Source of the DNA: Hygrophila difformis
Taxonomy: Eukaryota > Streptophyta > Magnoliopsida > Lamiales > Acanthaceae
Direction of reading: 5' to 3'
DNA length: 64,000 bases
Assembly (NCBI GenBank): GCA_030278955.1
Contig: JAOANR010000012.1
Span: forward strand, 29,319,977 to 29,383,976
Shown here: in pieces, positions 1 through 10,665 of the stretch
Numbering within the stretch: position 1 is the stretch's first letter
How the letters are laid out: the number at the start of each line of letters is the position of its first letter
The notes under the pieces: generated by a model
The model's input: only the letters and a program-made list of their open reading frames with translations
Told to the model about the DNA's origin: nothing
Databases searched by the model: none
Translations under genes and position numbers: made by a program

Positions 1-2
1 CA

Positions 3-83
3 GTCTCTGCACCCTTTCCCTCATCTTCGAAAGCAATTCAGGCACCGGCTCCTCCTGATGAAGCCACAGCTATGCAAACATAG
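3..83 (+). pseudogene. Possible C-terminal 26 codons of LINE-A ORF1
   Basis: Frame 3 is open from the window edge to a TAG at 81-83 and ends in a Pro/Ala/Ser-rich tail (residues near the end read PAPPDEATAMQT). It stops 36 bases before the ORF2 start, which fits the usual LINE layout of ORF1 followed closely by ORF2. No domain is visible in this short piece. The assignment rests on position only, so ORF1 identity is inference. Confidence 0.4.
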
Positions 84-119
84 GTTTGCTTTACAAATCC
101 TTTACATTCCTTTTTTATT

Positions 120-587
120 ATGGATTTTAGGAATATAAAGATTTTGTCTTGGAATATCGGAGGTGTTATTGGTGCTTCTAGTAGGCGGGTCTTGTTGGAT
201 GTTCTTCGGCAGTATGGGCCGGATCTGGTTTTTCTATATGAGCCGCAGTCTCTCTTCATTCGCTCTCAAAACCTTCTTTTGAGAGCTGGTTATAGTCCGA
301 TTTGTATACAAGAAGTGATTGGTAGATCAGGTGGCATCTGGGCTCTCGTTCGAGTTGGGCACAAATTCCGTGTTCAGGTGGCGGATGATAGGCCTCGAAT
401 GATCACCCTGGAATTGTCTAATTCTTCTTCTATGTGGTTTATTACTGCTCTGTATGCTTCCCCACACTATCCTGAGCGTTGTGGGAACTGGCATGAACTA
501 CGACAGGTGGGGGAGTCTATTGATGGGGCTTGGTCAGTAATTGGGGATTGGAACCAAATAATAGCTCCGTCCGAGATTCGTGGGGGC
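120..587 (+). pseudogene. LINE-A ORF2, N-terminal endonuclease segment (156 codons before the insertion)
   Basis: This is the start of ORF2, encoding the apurinic-like endonuclease (exo-endo-phosphatase fold) that nicks target DNA for target-primed reverse transcription. Visible landmarks are ILSWNIGG near residue 8 with the conserved Asn, a Glu in FLYEPQS near residue 40, and GDWNQI near residue 141 with the conserved Asp. The ATG at 120 is chosen because the endonuclease motif follows almost at once, as in related LINEs. The frame is broken at 587/588 by element E. The rest of the endonuclease, including the SVHSPL motif, resumes at 6785 in the same frame, so this is a disrupted gene rather than a small protein. 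Confidence 0.92.
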
Positions 588-1195
588 TGATAATGGCCAA
601 AATTGACCATTATTTTCAATCTATTTCCGTGTCTAATACGGACATTTGATCGCAATCCCGTCTTATTTAAATAAGAAAGCAGTTGAATTTGACCGATATA
701 TGCAAGTTTGTATAAATAATAAGCTGGTATTGAAAAATACAAAAATATTGTTATTTTCATTAAATTTATATTAAAAATCCAAAAACATGATAAAATACTA
801 AAAATCCCATTTGATAATTATGGTTTGGTAGTATCTGTTCGGTGGAGCACGGATCCATTAAACGGAACACAAGCCAAATAATCAAGTGGAATAAATATTA
901 TATTTATATTATTTTATATTTTGATGTATATATTTTTAATTTTTATGATTATTTATTTCTATTACTGTTTTCTGCTATAATTAAATTAATGGCTCCACTA
1001 ATCCAGTTTAATTAATTGCAGGTTTTAGCTTAATTTGGTTTGGTTTGATCAGCCCAATTAAATCAAGTCCAATAGTCCAATTCCCATGGCCCAAACCACT
1101 TGAGTCCAATTCCCATGGCCCAAACCACTTGATACCATACCCAGGCCCAACAAACCAAGCCTAAGCCCACAACCTAAACCTAACCTAACCCTAAC

Positions 1196-1950
1196 CCTGC
1201 CTCTCCGGCGCCGCCACCGCCGCTCCGGCGAGATTCCGGCGAGTCGCCGCCACCCTCCGTCCAATTCCAGTTTCCTCCTCCGGTCATCATCCACCTTCTC
1301 CGAACACTACCACCTCCGCGGCCATCCTCTCCGATCCGCCACCTTCATCATCCATTTCCGCCGCCATCAAACCACCACACATCCCCCATTCCGGCCACTC
1401 CATCCCCATCAATCACCACCATTCCAACACCACAAAACCCTCAAAAAATTAAAATCATACCCATCTCCTCACCATCCCACTCCGGCCACCATCCTCCACC
1501 AAACTGCCGCCCCCATCTCCGGCAACCCCCAAGCACCGGAGCCCGCCATCAGTCCCCCAAATCCGATCTCCGCCACCGCCGGCCACCACTCCATTTCCGC
1601 CACCATCTCAAACCCAATCTCACCCTCGCCAACTCCGACCAACCTATACCACCTCCTCCGACGAGCGCTCACATCCACAGCACCCGCACTCGCCTCCGCA
1701 TCTCCCACTGACGCCAGAACCAGCCTCGACCTTCTCCGGCGACTCGCCCTCAACTCCGACGAGATCCAGCAGCTCCGCCGCAGTCGCCCCTCCATCTCCT
1801 CCGTCGCCTCCGCACTCCGACAGCACCTCCGGCCACCACTTCCTTTCCCGATTCCTCCTCGCGCCACCACCACCTTCTCTCCGCCCTGCAGTCGCCATAG
1901 CCGCCGCCCATCGCGCCACCACCATCCCCAATTTCAGAAGTAGAACAAGC
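1196..1950. other. GC-rich, CCGGCG-rich block within element E
   Basis: About 750 bases very rich in C and CCG/CCGGCG on the plus strand, sharply unlike the AT-rich flanks, preceded by a run of CTAACC/CCCTAA motifs at about 1170-1195. Several long open frames run through it on the minus strand, but their products are low-complexity Arg/Gly/Ala strings and I do not treat them as genes. It may be a CpG-rich promoter or leader region, or an old captured exon. Similar blocks occur at 40435-41236 and 46560-47230. Confidence 0.6.
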
Positions 1951-1954
1951 AAGG

Positions 1955-2245
1955 AATGGAATTAGAAAAATAAAGAAGAAAATGAAAAAGAAAAAGAAGA
2001 AGAAAGAAGAACGAGGACGAACAGAAGAAGAAGATGAAGATAAACGAAAGAAAGAAAACAGAGAGAAGAAGCAGGAGGAAGAGAGGATTTCAGAAAACTG
2101 GAAATAAAATGGAGGAAGAAGAACAAGAGAAGAAGAAAGAAGATGAAGCTGGAACCGAGAGAGAGAGAAGAAGAAGAAGAAATGAGAGAGGAGAGAGGAG
2201 AGAGGAGGCACGTGAGAGAAAAGAGGAGAAGAATTAAGAGAGAAG
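1955..2245. repeat. Purine-rich low-complexity tract in element E
   Basis: About 290 bases of almost pure GAA/GAGA-type sequence on the plus strand, directly following the C-rich block, so the strand composition inverts within a few bases. The open frames here are compositional artefacts. Confidence 0.7.
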
Positions 2246-2264
2246 AGAGCAAAAATTAAAGCCT

Positions 2265-2400
2265 TTGTCGCGGAAGTGTACACCGCGACAAAGTGCTCCG
2301 CGCCCAAAAATTTGCTCCGCGCCCGAGAACTATTCCGAGACTGTGAGAGGAGAATCAAGGCACAAAATTTTGTCGCGGAACCATGTTCCGCGACAAAGTG
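2265..2400. repeat. Two dispersed copies of the GTCGCGG palindrome in element E
   Basis: Two hairpin-forming sequences (about 2266-2294 and 2371-2397), each a TTTGTCGCGG arm and its complement CCGCGACAAA around a short centre. They are forerunners of the ordered array at 3470-4035. A half copy lies at about 2638-2650. Confidence 0.8.
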
Positions 2401-2702
2401 GATCGCGCCCAGACAGCCACTCCGCGCCAGTGAGAGAAGATTGAAGCAGACTAGTCACGTGACCAGACCATGTGTGCTCCATTTAATTAATTCCCACATG
2501 ACAAATTGAATCCAAGCTCCCAGGACCTCAAGTCCCGCAGGCACAAACATGTTTGTCCTTTCCTCCTGGACTTCAACTTCCGCCCCCTCCTGGGCGCCAT
2601 CTTGGAGCTAAAAATTGTTTTGTCCCTATGCAATTTGTTCCGCGACAAAGCAGTTGTTTAGCGACTAGATGGGCCTAATGGGCCTAGGGCTAATTTTCCA
2701 CC

Positions 2703-2711
2703 TCTATAAAT
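2703..2711 (+). promoter_or_regulatory. Probable TATA box of element E
   Basis: CTATAAATA lies in a pyrimidine-rich context (CCTCTATAAATATATCC), the typical core of a plant LTR promoter. It would start transcription rightward at roughly 2735-2745, leaving an unusually long downstream LTR portion. No transcript evidence is available from sequence alone. Confidence 0.5.
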
Positions 2712-3469
2712 ATATCCTCCCACCCCCTTGAACAGTAACCTAGCTACACTTAGTTTAGTTTTACTGTTTTGGAGGCACCACTGTGCTCTCCAAAAATATG
2801 TTAGAGTATGTAGTTTAATTTATGCAATGTAGCAGTAGACTTTAGCTTAGTTTTAATTTATGCTTTGTAATAAATTAGTGTAGCTAGTGTTCACTTTGAT
2901 TTTTCCAGTTTTATATTTTTGTAGTTTGTGGGTTTCAAACACTTAATTAATGGGTGTATTTTGAACCATGTTTTGGTATTATAGTTAGGTTTTATTGCTT
3001 TCCTTATTTTAATAAAATGCATAAACACTTGATATTTATCCTTGATAGATTTAATGTAGGTTTTATTTTATTTTATTTTATTTTTATCTTTATTTTTAAT
3101 GTTAGCCTAGCCAGTTTGTGTTCTGCTCCTGTTTTCTTTTCTTTTTAGGGAGTATCTTTATTTTTTTTGCTTTTGTTTTATTTTATTCCTAGTGCTAGCT
3201 TTGTTCCTGTTGCCTCTTGGTATCTAGATAGTCTATTATTTTCAATTTTATTTTCTTATTTTTAGTATACTAGATCTTAAAGGGGATAGTGTTAAAGTGT
3301 TTGTGCATTTTTATTTAAAATTGCATATTCCTATATTGTATTGCATCACATTGTAACCCCACGGGTTGCAATGTAATTTTCCCGTTGTGATCCCACGGAT
3401 CACAACGCACACCCCTGTAATGCAATATTAGGCGTTATGCTGCCAAAATTTTTATAAAATATTTTAAAC

Positions 3470-4035
3470 CCTTTGTCGCCATACACTCTTGTCGCGGAAC
3501 CACGTTCCGCGACAAAACCCATGTTTAGCGACAAAGGACCAAATTCTTGCATTTTGTCTGCATGGCTTTTGTCGCGGAGTACCCTTGTCGCGGAACCACG
3601 TTCCGCGACAAAATCTTATTCCGAGACAGAAAATTATGCCTTGCCATTATTTTGAAACCCCTTGGTCGCGATGCAACCTTGTCGCGGAACCACGTTCCGC
3701 GACAAAATCCTTGATTAGCGACCAAGGACCCAAATACTTGTAATTTTATTCTGGGAGGACTCTGGCGCGGAACCTTTGTCGCGGAACCACGTACCGCGAC
3801 AAAGTCCTTGTTCCGCGACCAGGAATTATGTCTTTGCCAATTTTCAAACCCCTTTTGTCGCTATACCCCTTGTCGCGGAACCACGTTCCGCGACAAAATT
3901 TTTGCTTAAGCGACAAAGCAAACCCTAATTTTCAAAATCCCATTTCTCTTATTTCCCACCCCTTTGTCGCGAAACCTTTGTCGCGAAACCATGCTCCGCG
4001 ACACAAACTCTGCATCGCGACAAAGTGGCACTTTT
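3470..4035. repeat. Tandem array of about 95-bp units, each with a perfect CG-rich palindrome
   Basis: Six units begin their palindrome at about 3491, 3587, 3681, 3778, 3872 and 3980, a spacing of 94-108 bases. The core is CGCGGAACCACGTTCCGCG, self-complementary around its centre, extended on both sides by GT/AC and A/T bases. Each unit also has a second, partial arm (TAGCGACAAA or similar). The last two copies are degenerate. Two other small palindromes built on a CCCACGG centre lie just upstream at about 3350-3410. Confidence 0.9.
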
Positions 4036-6779
4036 TGCCAAATTTTTATTCTCCATCTCACTCCATTAATTAATTGAACCTTTATATTAATGTTTTGAGG
4101 TTGAAATCCAATGATCTCAACCCATGATTAATTTGATATAAAGAACTTTGTTCAATTTCTCATTAAAAGATTCTTCTACAAATAATTAAACTCTAATGAT
4201 CTAAGTATATAATCCGGACTGTAATTAATTAATTAATTATGGAATGAGAGATTATTTAGACCATAAAGAGTAATTATGGATTCATTTCCATACCTTGCAT
4301 GAGAAACCAATGTCTCTCATGCAAGATGACCCAAAAATATTTTCTTTTATTTATTTTGTCTTTCCCGTAATGTGTGAAACAGCTAATAAGGAATATATCA
4401 GATTAATGTTGGCGGGTATTCCCACACGGATAACTAGCTCGTGGTCTGTATATTAATTATTAAATGTTATTTTGCATGGTCTGGATAGTGGCCGGTGGAA
4501 GCCTTGGCGGTTCGTCCATCCGGGATTATAATAGCTGCTCAGCTGACTCCTATCCGGATACAGTTTCTTTTTCTTTATCTTAATTTCAAATCTGAATTTT
4601 GAGCTGTAATAGTATCAAATGATGTCGATCAACATTGCTTGAATAGTATTACAGCAAGAAAACATGTAGGTTTTTCTCTCGTTTCACAGATAGTAGGGGT
4701 CTTGATGATAGCGATCACTGTTGTTAAGATTAATCTACTATCTAAAATTTTTCCATCTGGAATAATTGGGAACTGGATAGCAGATGTTTGCAGTCCAGAT
4801 CACCCCAGTTATTTCTGGCACTCTTTTTAGCCAAATAAATTCTTCTCATCTCCGGCTATTTCATCTCTGTGTTCCAACTTCTGTCTAAACCCACCTTATA
4901 TTTTGGGTTAATTTAATTTTACACTTCCTTATAAAATTATGCATGATACTATTATGTAGATATTGTGGTCGATATTATTTTGGGATCCTTCCCTTGGACA
5001 CAGGAGTCTTGATTTTAATCAGATGTCTCATAATGAATTTCCAACAAAAACTCCTTTATAAAATCCGGATCTGAGTAAGGGATAATTTCGACAGTTATGA
5101 CTAATTCACATCCGACTGGGGGTTGATTTTGGGAAATTAGAAGCAGAGTCAGCGATTAGGTCTCACCTAGACTGAAAGGGTCTGTGTTCTTATTGAGAGT
5201 CTAGTACCTGATAGGGAATGATTTTCAGATTTATTATTTTCCAAAATTGCTGTTTGTTGGAAATCTTGTATTAAATATTGCACTGGGTCAGATTCCACTT
5301 GGATTTCGATAAAGTGTGACAGATAATACTAGAGGAACAACATTCGGGCCTTGGTTATTTTCTAAGGTAGGGTTGAGTATTCTTTCAACTGTTATCTTCT
5401 TCTGCCAAAGCCTATTTTTGAATCCTGAGTGAGTGCATTCGGAACGAACTAATTTATTAGTTCGTTTCATTAGTTTGTATCTCATAACCACCCGACGAGA
5501 AGTGAACACTGCGAGCGGTTCACCGAGAATAGGGAATTCTTGATCCACATCCGGTCATTCTGACTGGGGGCTTTCTTTCACTACCAGGGTCAAACTTTCA
5601 GAAACCTCCGAGTGATAGGATTTTAAATGCTTTCTTTACTGCTTTCTTTTAACTGCTTTCTTTAGAGGTCACTCGGTTGTATTGAGAGTTGTGTAACTGC
5701 TACTAGGACTGAGAGTTAAGGGATAGTTCAGGGTCTGATTAGAATCTTTGGGCGTGACATGGGGGAATGATAACGGTACTTGACACTTCAATAAATGATT
5801 TGTCAGGTGTTGCTTGTCCACCACAGATGAATAATATGCCTCAGCATGGCCATGTGAGGGCATTTGTGAGTCTGTGGTATCTTAGAATTTGTTTCCTTAA
5901 GAGCATGTGAACTCTTACTGTAAGTACCTGTCTGTTAAAGGGAACATGGTACAGAGAACATGAGAATTAGCTAACTGAAGGATTATCCCAAGCTAAGATC
6001 TGTGTAACAAAATGGAAGTTTAATTGTGTTTCATCTGAATCTTGTCCAATCTTTATTATTTTCTCCCTGTCCCTTCTGTCTCAATTTAAATCTGCTTTCT
6101 TAGATAATTTTAACCGCTTTCTTAACCGCTTTCTTAGAATAATTTTATTGCTTTCTTAGATTAAGTTTAATTCGCTTTGTAGAATAATTTTATCTGCTTT
6201 ATTTTGATTGCTTTCATAGCTTAGTTTAAATTATGTCAAGTAGTTGTTAGTCATTTCTCAAACTTGAATTGAGTAACCGAGTGGAAAATCTTAGTAAATG
6301 ACGTGGGCCCTGCTTCCATCGCACATCCTCCCGTGAACGATCCGGTACTTACTATAAATTACTGCAATTTTTGACTCCGTGCGCTTTCGGGGGCACAGTT
6401 TCTTAACACGAGTAAATAAAAAATGTGATTTTTCAGAAAATACTCATGTAGTGGGAATCTGCCGAAAGTTTCATGGCAGGGAATCTCATGACATGAAATC
6501 ATGAGAAGTATCATGGCACATATGCCGGGGACCCTCAGTGTGACAGGCTGAAGGTCAATTTATCCCGGTTGTATCATGAGATTTGTCAGAAGTTTCATGG
6601 CAGAGAGGACCACATTGCCATTTGAAATTAAGGCCCCTCACATGAGTAATAAAGAGTAACAACCTTAATATATCCCTAAACCCTTTCCCACGATTCATAA
6701 CTCCCTTCATTTAATAAATTCAATCCTGACATATTTTATTGAAAAATACTCGTGTTAATGAAATTTGTCAAAAGTTTCA
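4036..6779. other. Right part of element E, no genes seen
   Basis: AT-rich non-coding sequence. Around 6330-6410 there is a phrase (GATCCGGTACTTACT ... GACTCCGTGCGCTTTCGGG) of a kind often seen near the 3' end of plant gypsy LTRs, recalled from general familiarity rather than a search. Near the right end a short motif of the form TTTGTCA-A-AAGTTTCA recurs at about 6590 and 6765, with a weaker copy at about 6468. I see no ORF, primer site or terminal repeat. Confidence 0.5.
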
Positions 6780-6784
6780 GGGGC

Positions 6785-9700
6785 CTGTTCAATATGGCTA
6801 GAGCTTCTGAATTGGCACTCCTGCTCCATGAGTGTGGTTTGGAAACCATTAATACCCATGGCGCGAGTTTTACTTGGTCTAGGCCAAGGGTGGATGATTT
6901 TCGGATATACAAGAGGCTAGATCGTTGTGTCGTTAATCTTTCTTGCCTACAACTATTTCCATTGGGGTTTGTCCGCATTCTGCCACAGGTTGGCTCCGTT
7001 CATTCACCTCTCATCTTATCATGTGGGCCGGAGCTTCAACATGTGAGTAATAAGCCATTTAGGTGGGAAGCATCTTGGGCGGAAATGAATGAGTACTTCC
7101 CGGTGGTTGAAGAGGCTTGGTCTGCTACCTCTGGTGAAGTCACTAATAAATTAAAACAGGTGCGCCAGGCATCAATGTCTTTTAGTAAGACGCATTGTGG
7201 GAATTTCAAATGGCGGAAGCTGAAGCTCTTGAAACGGCTTGAGGGAATCGCATGGACTTTGGAGAGGGTGGATTCCATCCGGCTTTCACTGTTAGAGGTT
7301 GAGTTAAAGAAAGAATATGAATCGCTCTTAGGCCAAGAGGAAGCGTATTGGTATCAGCGTGCCCGAAAAAAATGGGTACGAATGGGAGATCGTAATACAG
7401 CTTACTTCCATGCTCGGGCGAAGTGTCGAGGCAATCGAAACCGAATTCATGGGCTTACCCTATCAGATGGGACCTGGTGCGAGAATGCAGATTCCCTCCG
7501 GTCTCATGCACGGACTTTCTTCCAAGAGTTGTATTCTAGACCTCCATTACCCCTCTCACAAAGATTGGCTGAATTGGACCTTAATACACCGCTTCCAAAC
7601 TTCACGGAGATTTCAGGGGATGCATCGGTTTCTTTATCAACAGAGGTCTCTTTGGAAGAGGTCAGCACAGTGGTTAAGGAAATTGATGGGTTTTCCGCTC
7701 CAGGGCCTGATGGATTTCCGGGAATGTTCTATAAGAAATATTGGGAGATAGTCAGTAGTTCAGTTCTCGGATTCATTCAACAAGCCTTGTCATCAGGTGT
7801 CATTCATCCAGAGGTAATGCAAGCCTACATTTGTCTTATTCCGAAAACTCTGGCCCCTACTAGCCTCAAACAATTTCGTCCTATCACTTTATGTAATGTT
7901 CTATATAAGATCTTGACGAAAGTGCTTGTAAATCGGACTAGGCCGATCCTTCAGTCGACCATTTCACATCATCAGGCGGCCTTTCTCCCGGGTCGTGGAA
8001 CGGTTGATAACGCCATCACTTTACATGAGATTATGAACCAAATTGGAGGCCCCCGCTCTCGGATTAAAGGGCTTGTACTTAAAATTGATGTGGCCAAAGC
8101 ATACGATAACGTCCACTGGGATTTCTTAGATCATTGTCTGCTTGAACTTGGATTTCCGGAAGTGATTCGACGACTGATTATGGTGTGCGTGTCATCACCT
8201 TCTTATTCGGTTTTATGGAATGGGCAGCCTCTTGAAAGTTTTCGCCCAGGAAAAGGTCTCAGACAAGGGGATCCGCTTTCTCCCTACTTATTTTTAATTG
8301 TTATGGAGAAGTATTCCCTTTTAGTTCAGCAGATGGTGTCCCAGCATAGGTGGAAGCCGATTTGCCTATCTCGATCGGGTATTGGGATCTCCCATTTGAT
8401 TTTTGCGGACGACCTCATATTATGCACCTTAGCTGATCGTGCGAGTGTCACAGCGGTTGCGGAATCTTTGCAGACCTTTGCAAAAATATCTGGCTTAAAT
8501 CTTAATCCCCAAAAATCATCAATGCACATCTCTACTGCCGTGGGACCAGTAGACAAGCTGTGGATACAGGAGAAGTTGCAAATCCCTTCAGTGGATAATT
8601 TTGGTAAGTATTTGGGGTTTCCCATGCTCACTGGCCGTCGTCGATGTCAAGATTTTGCATTCATCATTGAGCAAATGGATGCAAAAATGGAGGGGTGGGC
8701 GTCTACACTTCTTAACAAGGCGGACCATTTAACTTTGTGTCGAGCTGTTATGGCATCCATTCCCACATATGTCATGCAATTATTCTGGCTTCCGGAGGAG
8801 GTACGCACAGCCATTGATAGGCGAATAAGCCGTTTCCTGTGGAAAGATAGGAGTGGCAAAGGGATCCATCTAGTTAGCTGGGACGCGGTTGCCAGGCCTA
8901 GAGCTAAAGGGGGTCTGGGCTTACGTCGTGCTCGGGCTATGAATGTGGCACTTTTGGGGAAACGGTTGTGGGATCTGATACACTCTCCTGAAAAGACCTG
9001 GGTGCAACTGGTCACGGGTATGGAGGGCTCTTTGGTTCATCCTCTGCTACCTCTGCCCAATGCTCGATCCAAGACTTTCAAAATGGTGCAGAAAGTTCTT
9101 CCGCTATTAAGGAAGGGTTTTTCCATTTGGATTGGGAATGGTAGGTCGTCGCTGTGGTATTCGGAATGGTGGAACAACTCCCAGCTCGCTAATTTAATTC
9201 CGCATGTGGCTACACAGGATACGGAGTTGGAAGTTCGCCATGTTATAATGGACGGCACGTGGAATTGGGTTTCTGTTTATACTCGAATGCCAACGGCCCT
9301 GAAGCACAGCATTTGTGCTACACCTCCACCTCAAATACATGAGTCTATTCCTGATATTTGGGGTTGGAATGCGACTACTTCAGGCAAGTATTCTGTCAGT
9401 TCTGCTTATCATATACTCACGGATGATGGGGTTGCTGTAGAAGGATGGAAGTGGCTATGGAACGTTGGGTTCCCTGAGAAATTTTGCCTCTTGTTATGGC
9501 TGATTTCTCATGATTCTTTGCCAGTGAACAAGACAAGGTTTAGGCGTAAAATGGCAACTTCTCCTTTATGTGTTTTATGTGGACATAACGAAGAGGATTG
9601 GTCTCATTGCATATTTTATTGTATGTGGGCAAGCCTGCTTTGGAAATCCCTTCGTATCATGATTCCTCCTGATTGTAGGGACATCCCTAAGTCTGATATT

Positions 9701-10408
9701 AAAGGGTTCTTACAGGCCATGTATGACACATATGGAGCGGTGTTTATTGCTACTGTCTGGGTCATTTGGCTTGAGAGAAATTCGAAGGTGTTTAGAGGCA
9801 TCCAGAAATCACAGTGGCTACTACAAAGAGATATTACCCGCATAGCGTCAGCTTTGAACGAAGCGGCACATGGATGCAGGCGTGATTTGAGGCCTGTCCG
9901 TATGGTCCATTGGAACGGTGAAGGGATGATTGGAATAATCCTTCATGTGGATGGCAGTGTAATCGGCACTCCAGGGCGTGCAGGCTTCGGCTTTGTCGTT
10001 AGGGATGAGGATGGGCATTGGAAAGGGGGAGGATGTGGTTGTCTTGGCAACACAACTATCAACCATGCTGAGCTTTTTGGGTTGGCAGCCGGTCTCCAAC
10101 ATGTCAAGAGAATGGGGGTGCAGAGGATATGTGTGTATACAGACTCCTTGGTGACCATTAAATCCCTTGAAGCGTGGGACCTTTTTCATCCATTGGCACC
10201 AGTTCTTCAGCGTGTTCATGACTTGAAGTCCTCTTTCGAGGTGTGCCGGATTCATCATATTTTCCGGGAAGGAAATCAGGTTGCTGATCGTTTGGCCAAA
10301 CATGGTGCTGGGATTGAAGAGTTCTACACTACTTGGGCTTTTCCCCCGGATTTTGTCTTGGGGGTTTTGGCGGCAGATTCCTCTGGCGTGTGGTTCCCCC
10401 GCTACTGA
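6785..10408 (+). pseudogene. LINE-A ORF2, remainder: endonuclease C-terminus, reverse transcriptase, zinc finger, RNase H
   Basis: The frame is open for 1207 codons from the right-hand target duplication to TGA at 10406-10408. In order it shows the end of the endonuclease (SVHSPL), a reverse transcriptase with the NGRPILQ-like and GLRQGDPLSPYLF motifs and the catalytic box FADDLILC, a CxxC...HC zinc-binding region (CVLCGHNEEDWSHCIFYC), and an RNase H domain with HVDGS, the Glu in HAELFGL, YTDS and a final Asp in VADRLAKHG. With the 5' segment the ORF would be 1363 residues, normal for plant L1 ORF2. There is no internal stop or frameshift, so the insertion of E is the only visible lesion in the ORF. 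Confidence 0.95.
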
Positions 10409-10490
10409 TCCTTGGCTAAGTTTTAGATTGTATCTTCTTTTTCCTTTCTTCATTTTGTAATTTTTTTCTCTGGCTTCGGCTTTTCAAAAA
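10409..10490 (+). other. LINE-A 3' UTR and A-rich tail
   Basis: A short T-rich untranslated tail follows the ORF2 stop and ends in a run of seven A residues. The sequence then changes to 27 bases that match the end of the gypsy 1 LTR, marking the insertion junction. Confidence 0.75.
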
Positions 10491-10517
10491 AATATAATAA
10501 CTTTTAAGGGTATTACA
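10491..10517 (-). repeat. Remnant of the gypsy 1 3' LTR (27 bp)
   Basis: These 27 bases match 19540-19566, the outer end of the 5' LTR. They are bounded on the right by the polypurine tract and on the left by the LINE-A tail. The remaining ~2.1 kb of this LTR is presumably left of LINE-A, off-window. Confidence 0.85.
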
Positions 10518-10531
10518 ATCTACCCTCCTTA
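10518..10531 (-). other. Polypurine tract of gypsy 1
   Basis: Read on the minus strand this is TAAGGAGGGTAGAT, immediately upstream of the 3' LTR start, the position and composition of the primer for plus-strand DNA synthesis. Confidence 0.75.
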
Positions 10532-10665
10532 AAACAAACTTCGTCCTCGAAGTTTACTCATAAGACTATTGCAAACTAAAATAAGGTAAGGTTTGCACAG
10601 AATTAAAACATTTCTTACCTTATTCTTTCTAGGGCTATGAAATCCGTCCGCACTTGTTTTCACAG

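Larger units (their letters stand above)
588..6779. mobile_element. Element E: 6.2-kb non-coding LTR-type insertion (giant solo LTR or LARD) in LINE-A
   Basis: The boundaries are exact. The insertion starts TGATAATGG and ends AAAGTTTCA, so it has TG...CA termini, and it is flanked by the 5-bp direct repeat GGGGC at 583-587 and 6780-6784. Excising it with one repeat copy rejoins the LINE ORF in frame. I see no gag or pol coding, no primer site and no second long copy of either end. It is therefore either a solo LTR of unusual length or a large non-autonomous retrotransposon derivative. A TATA box near 2703 and a GC-rich block upstream of it resemble the solo LTR at 44680-48282. Orientation is probably plus, judged from the TATA box. 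Confidence 0.85.
1..10490 (+). mobile_element. LINE-A, L1-type non-LTR retrotransposon, 5' end off-window, interrupted by element E
   Basis: This is a plant L1-type LINE reading left to right. The window opens in what looks like the end of ORF1. ORF2 follows with endonuclease, reverse transcriptase, zinc-binding and RNase H regions, then a short 3' UTR and an A-rich tail at about 10486-10492. Bases 588-6779 belong to a separate insertion. Without it the LINE portion is about 4.3 kb and ORF2 is open throughout. The tail abuts 27 bases identical to the end of the gypsy 1 LTR, so LINE-A most likely inserted into the 3' LTR of gypsy 1. Its 5' target duplication is outside the window and cannot be checked here. 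Confidence 0.93.

Noticed and set aside
1170..1195. Interstitial telomeric repeat
   Set aside because: The CTAACC/CCCTAA motifs are few and irregular and lie inside element E; they are more like telo-box promoter motifs than telomere sequence.
1058..2358. Several minus-strand open frames in element E
   Set aside because: They follow GC-rich or purine-rich composition, have no domain, and overlap each other in different frames.
3470..4035. CRISPR-like array
   Set aside because: The spacing is regular, but the spacers are themselves repeated, the host is a plant, and there are no cas genes. It is a tandem palindrome repeat in a retroelement.
4639..4830. Short open frame with a hydrophobic N-terminus in element E
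   Set aside because: 63 codons in non-coding retroelement sequence, with no conserved motif and no supporting context.
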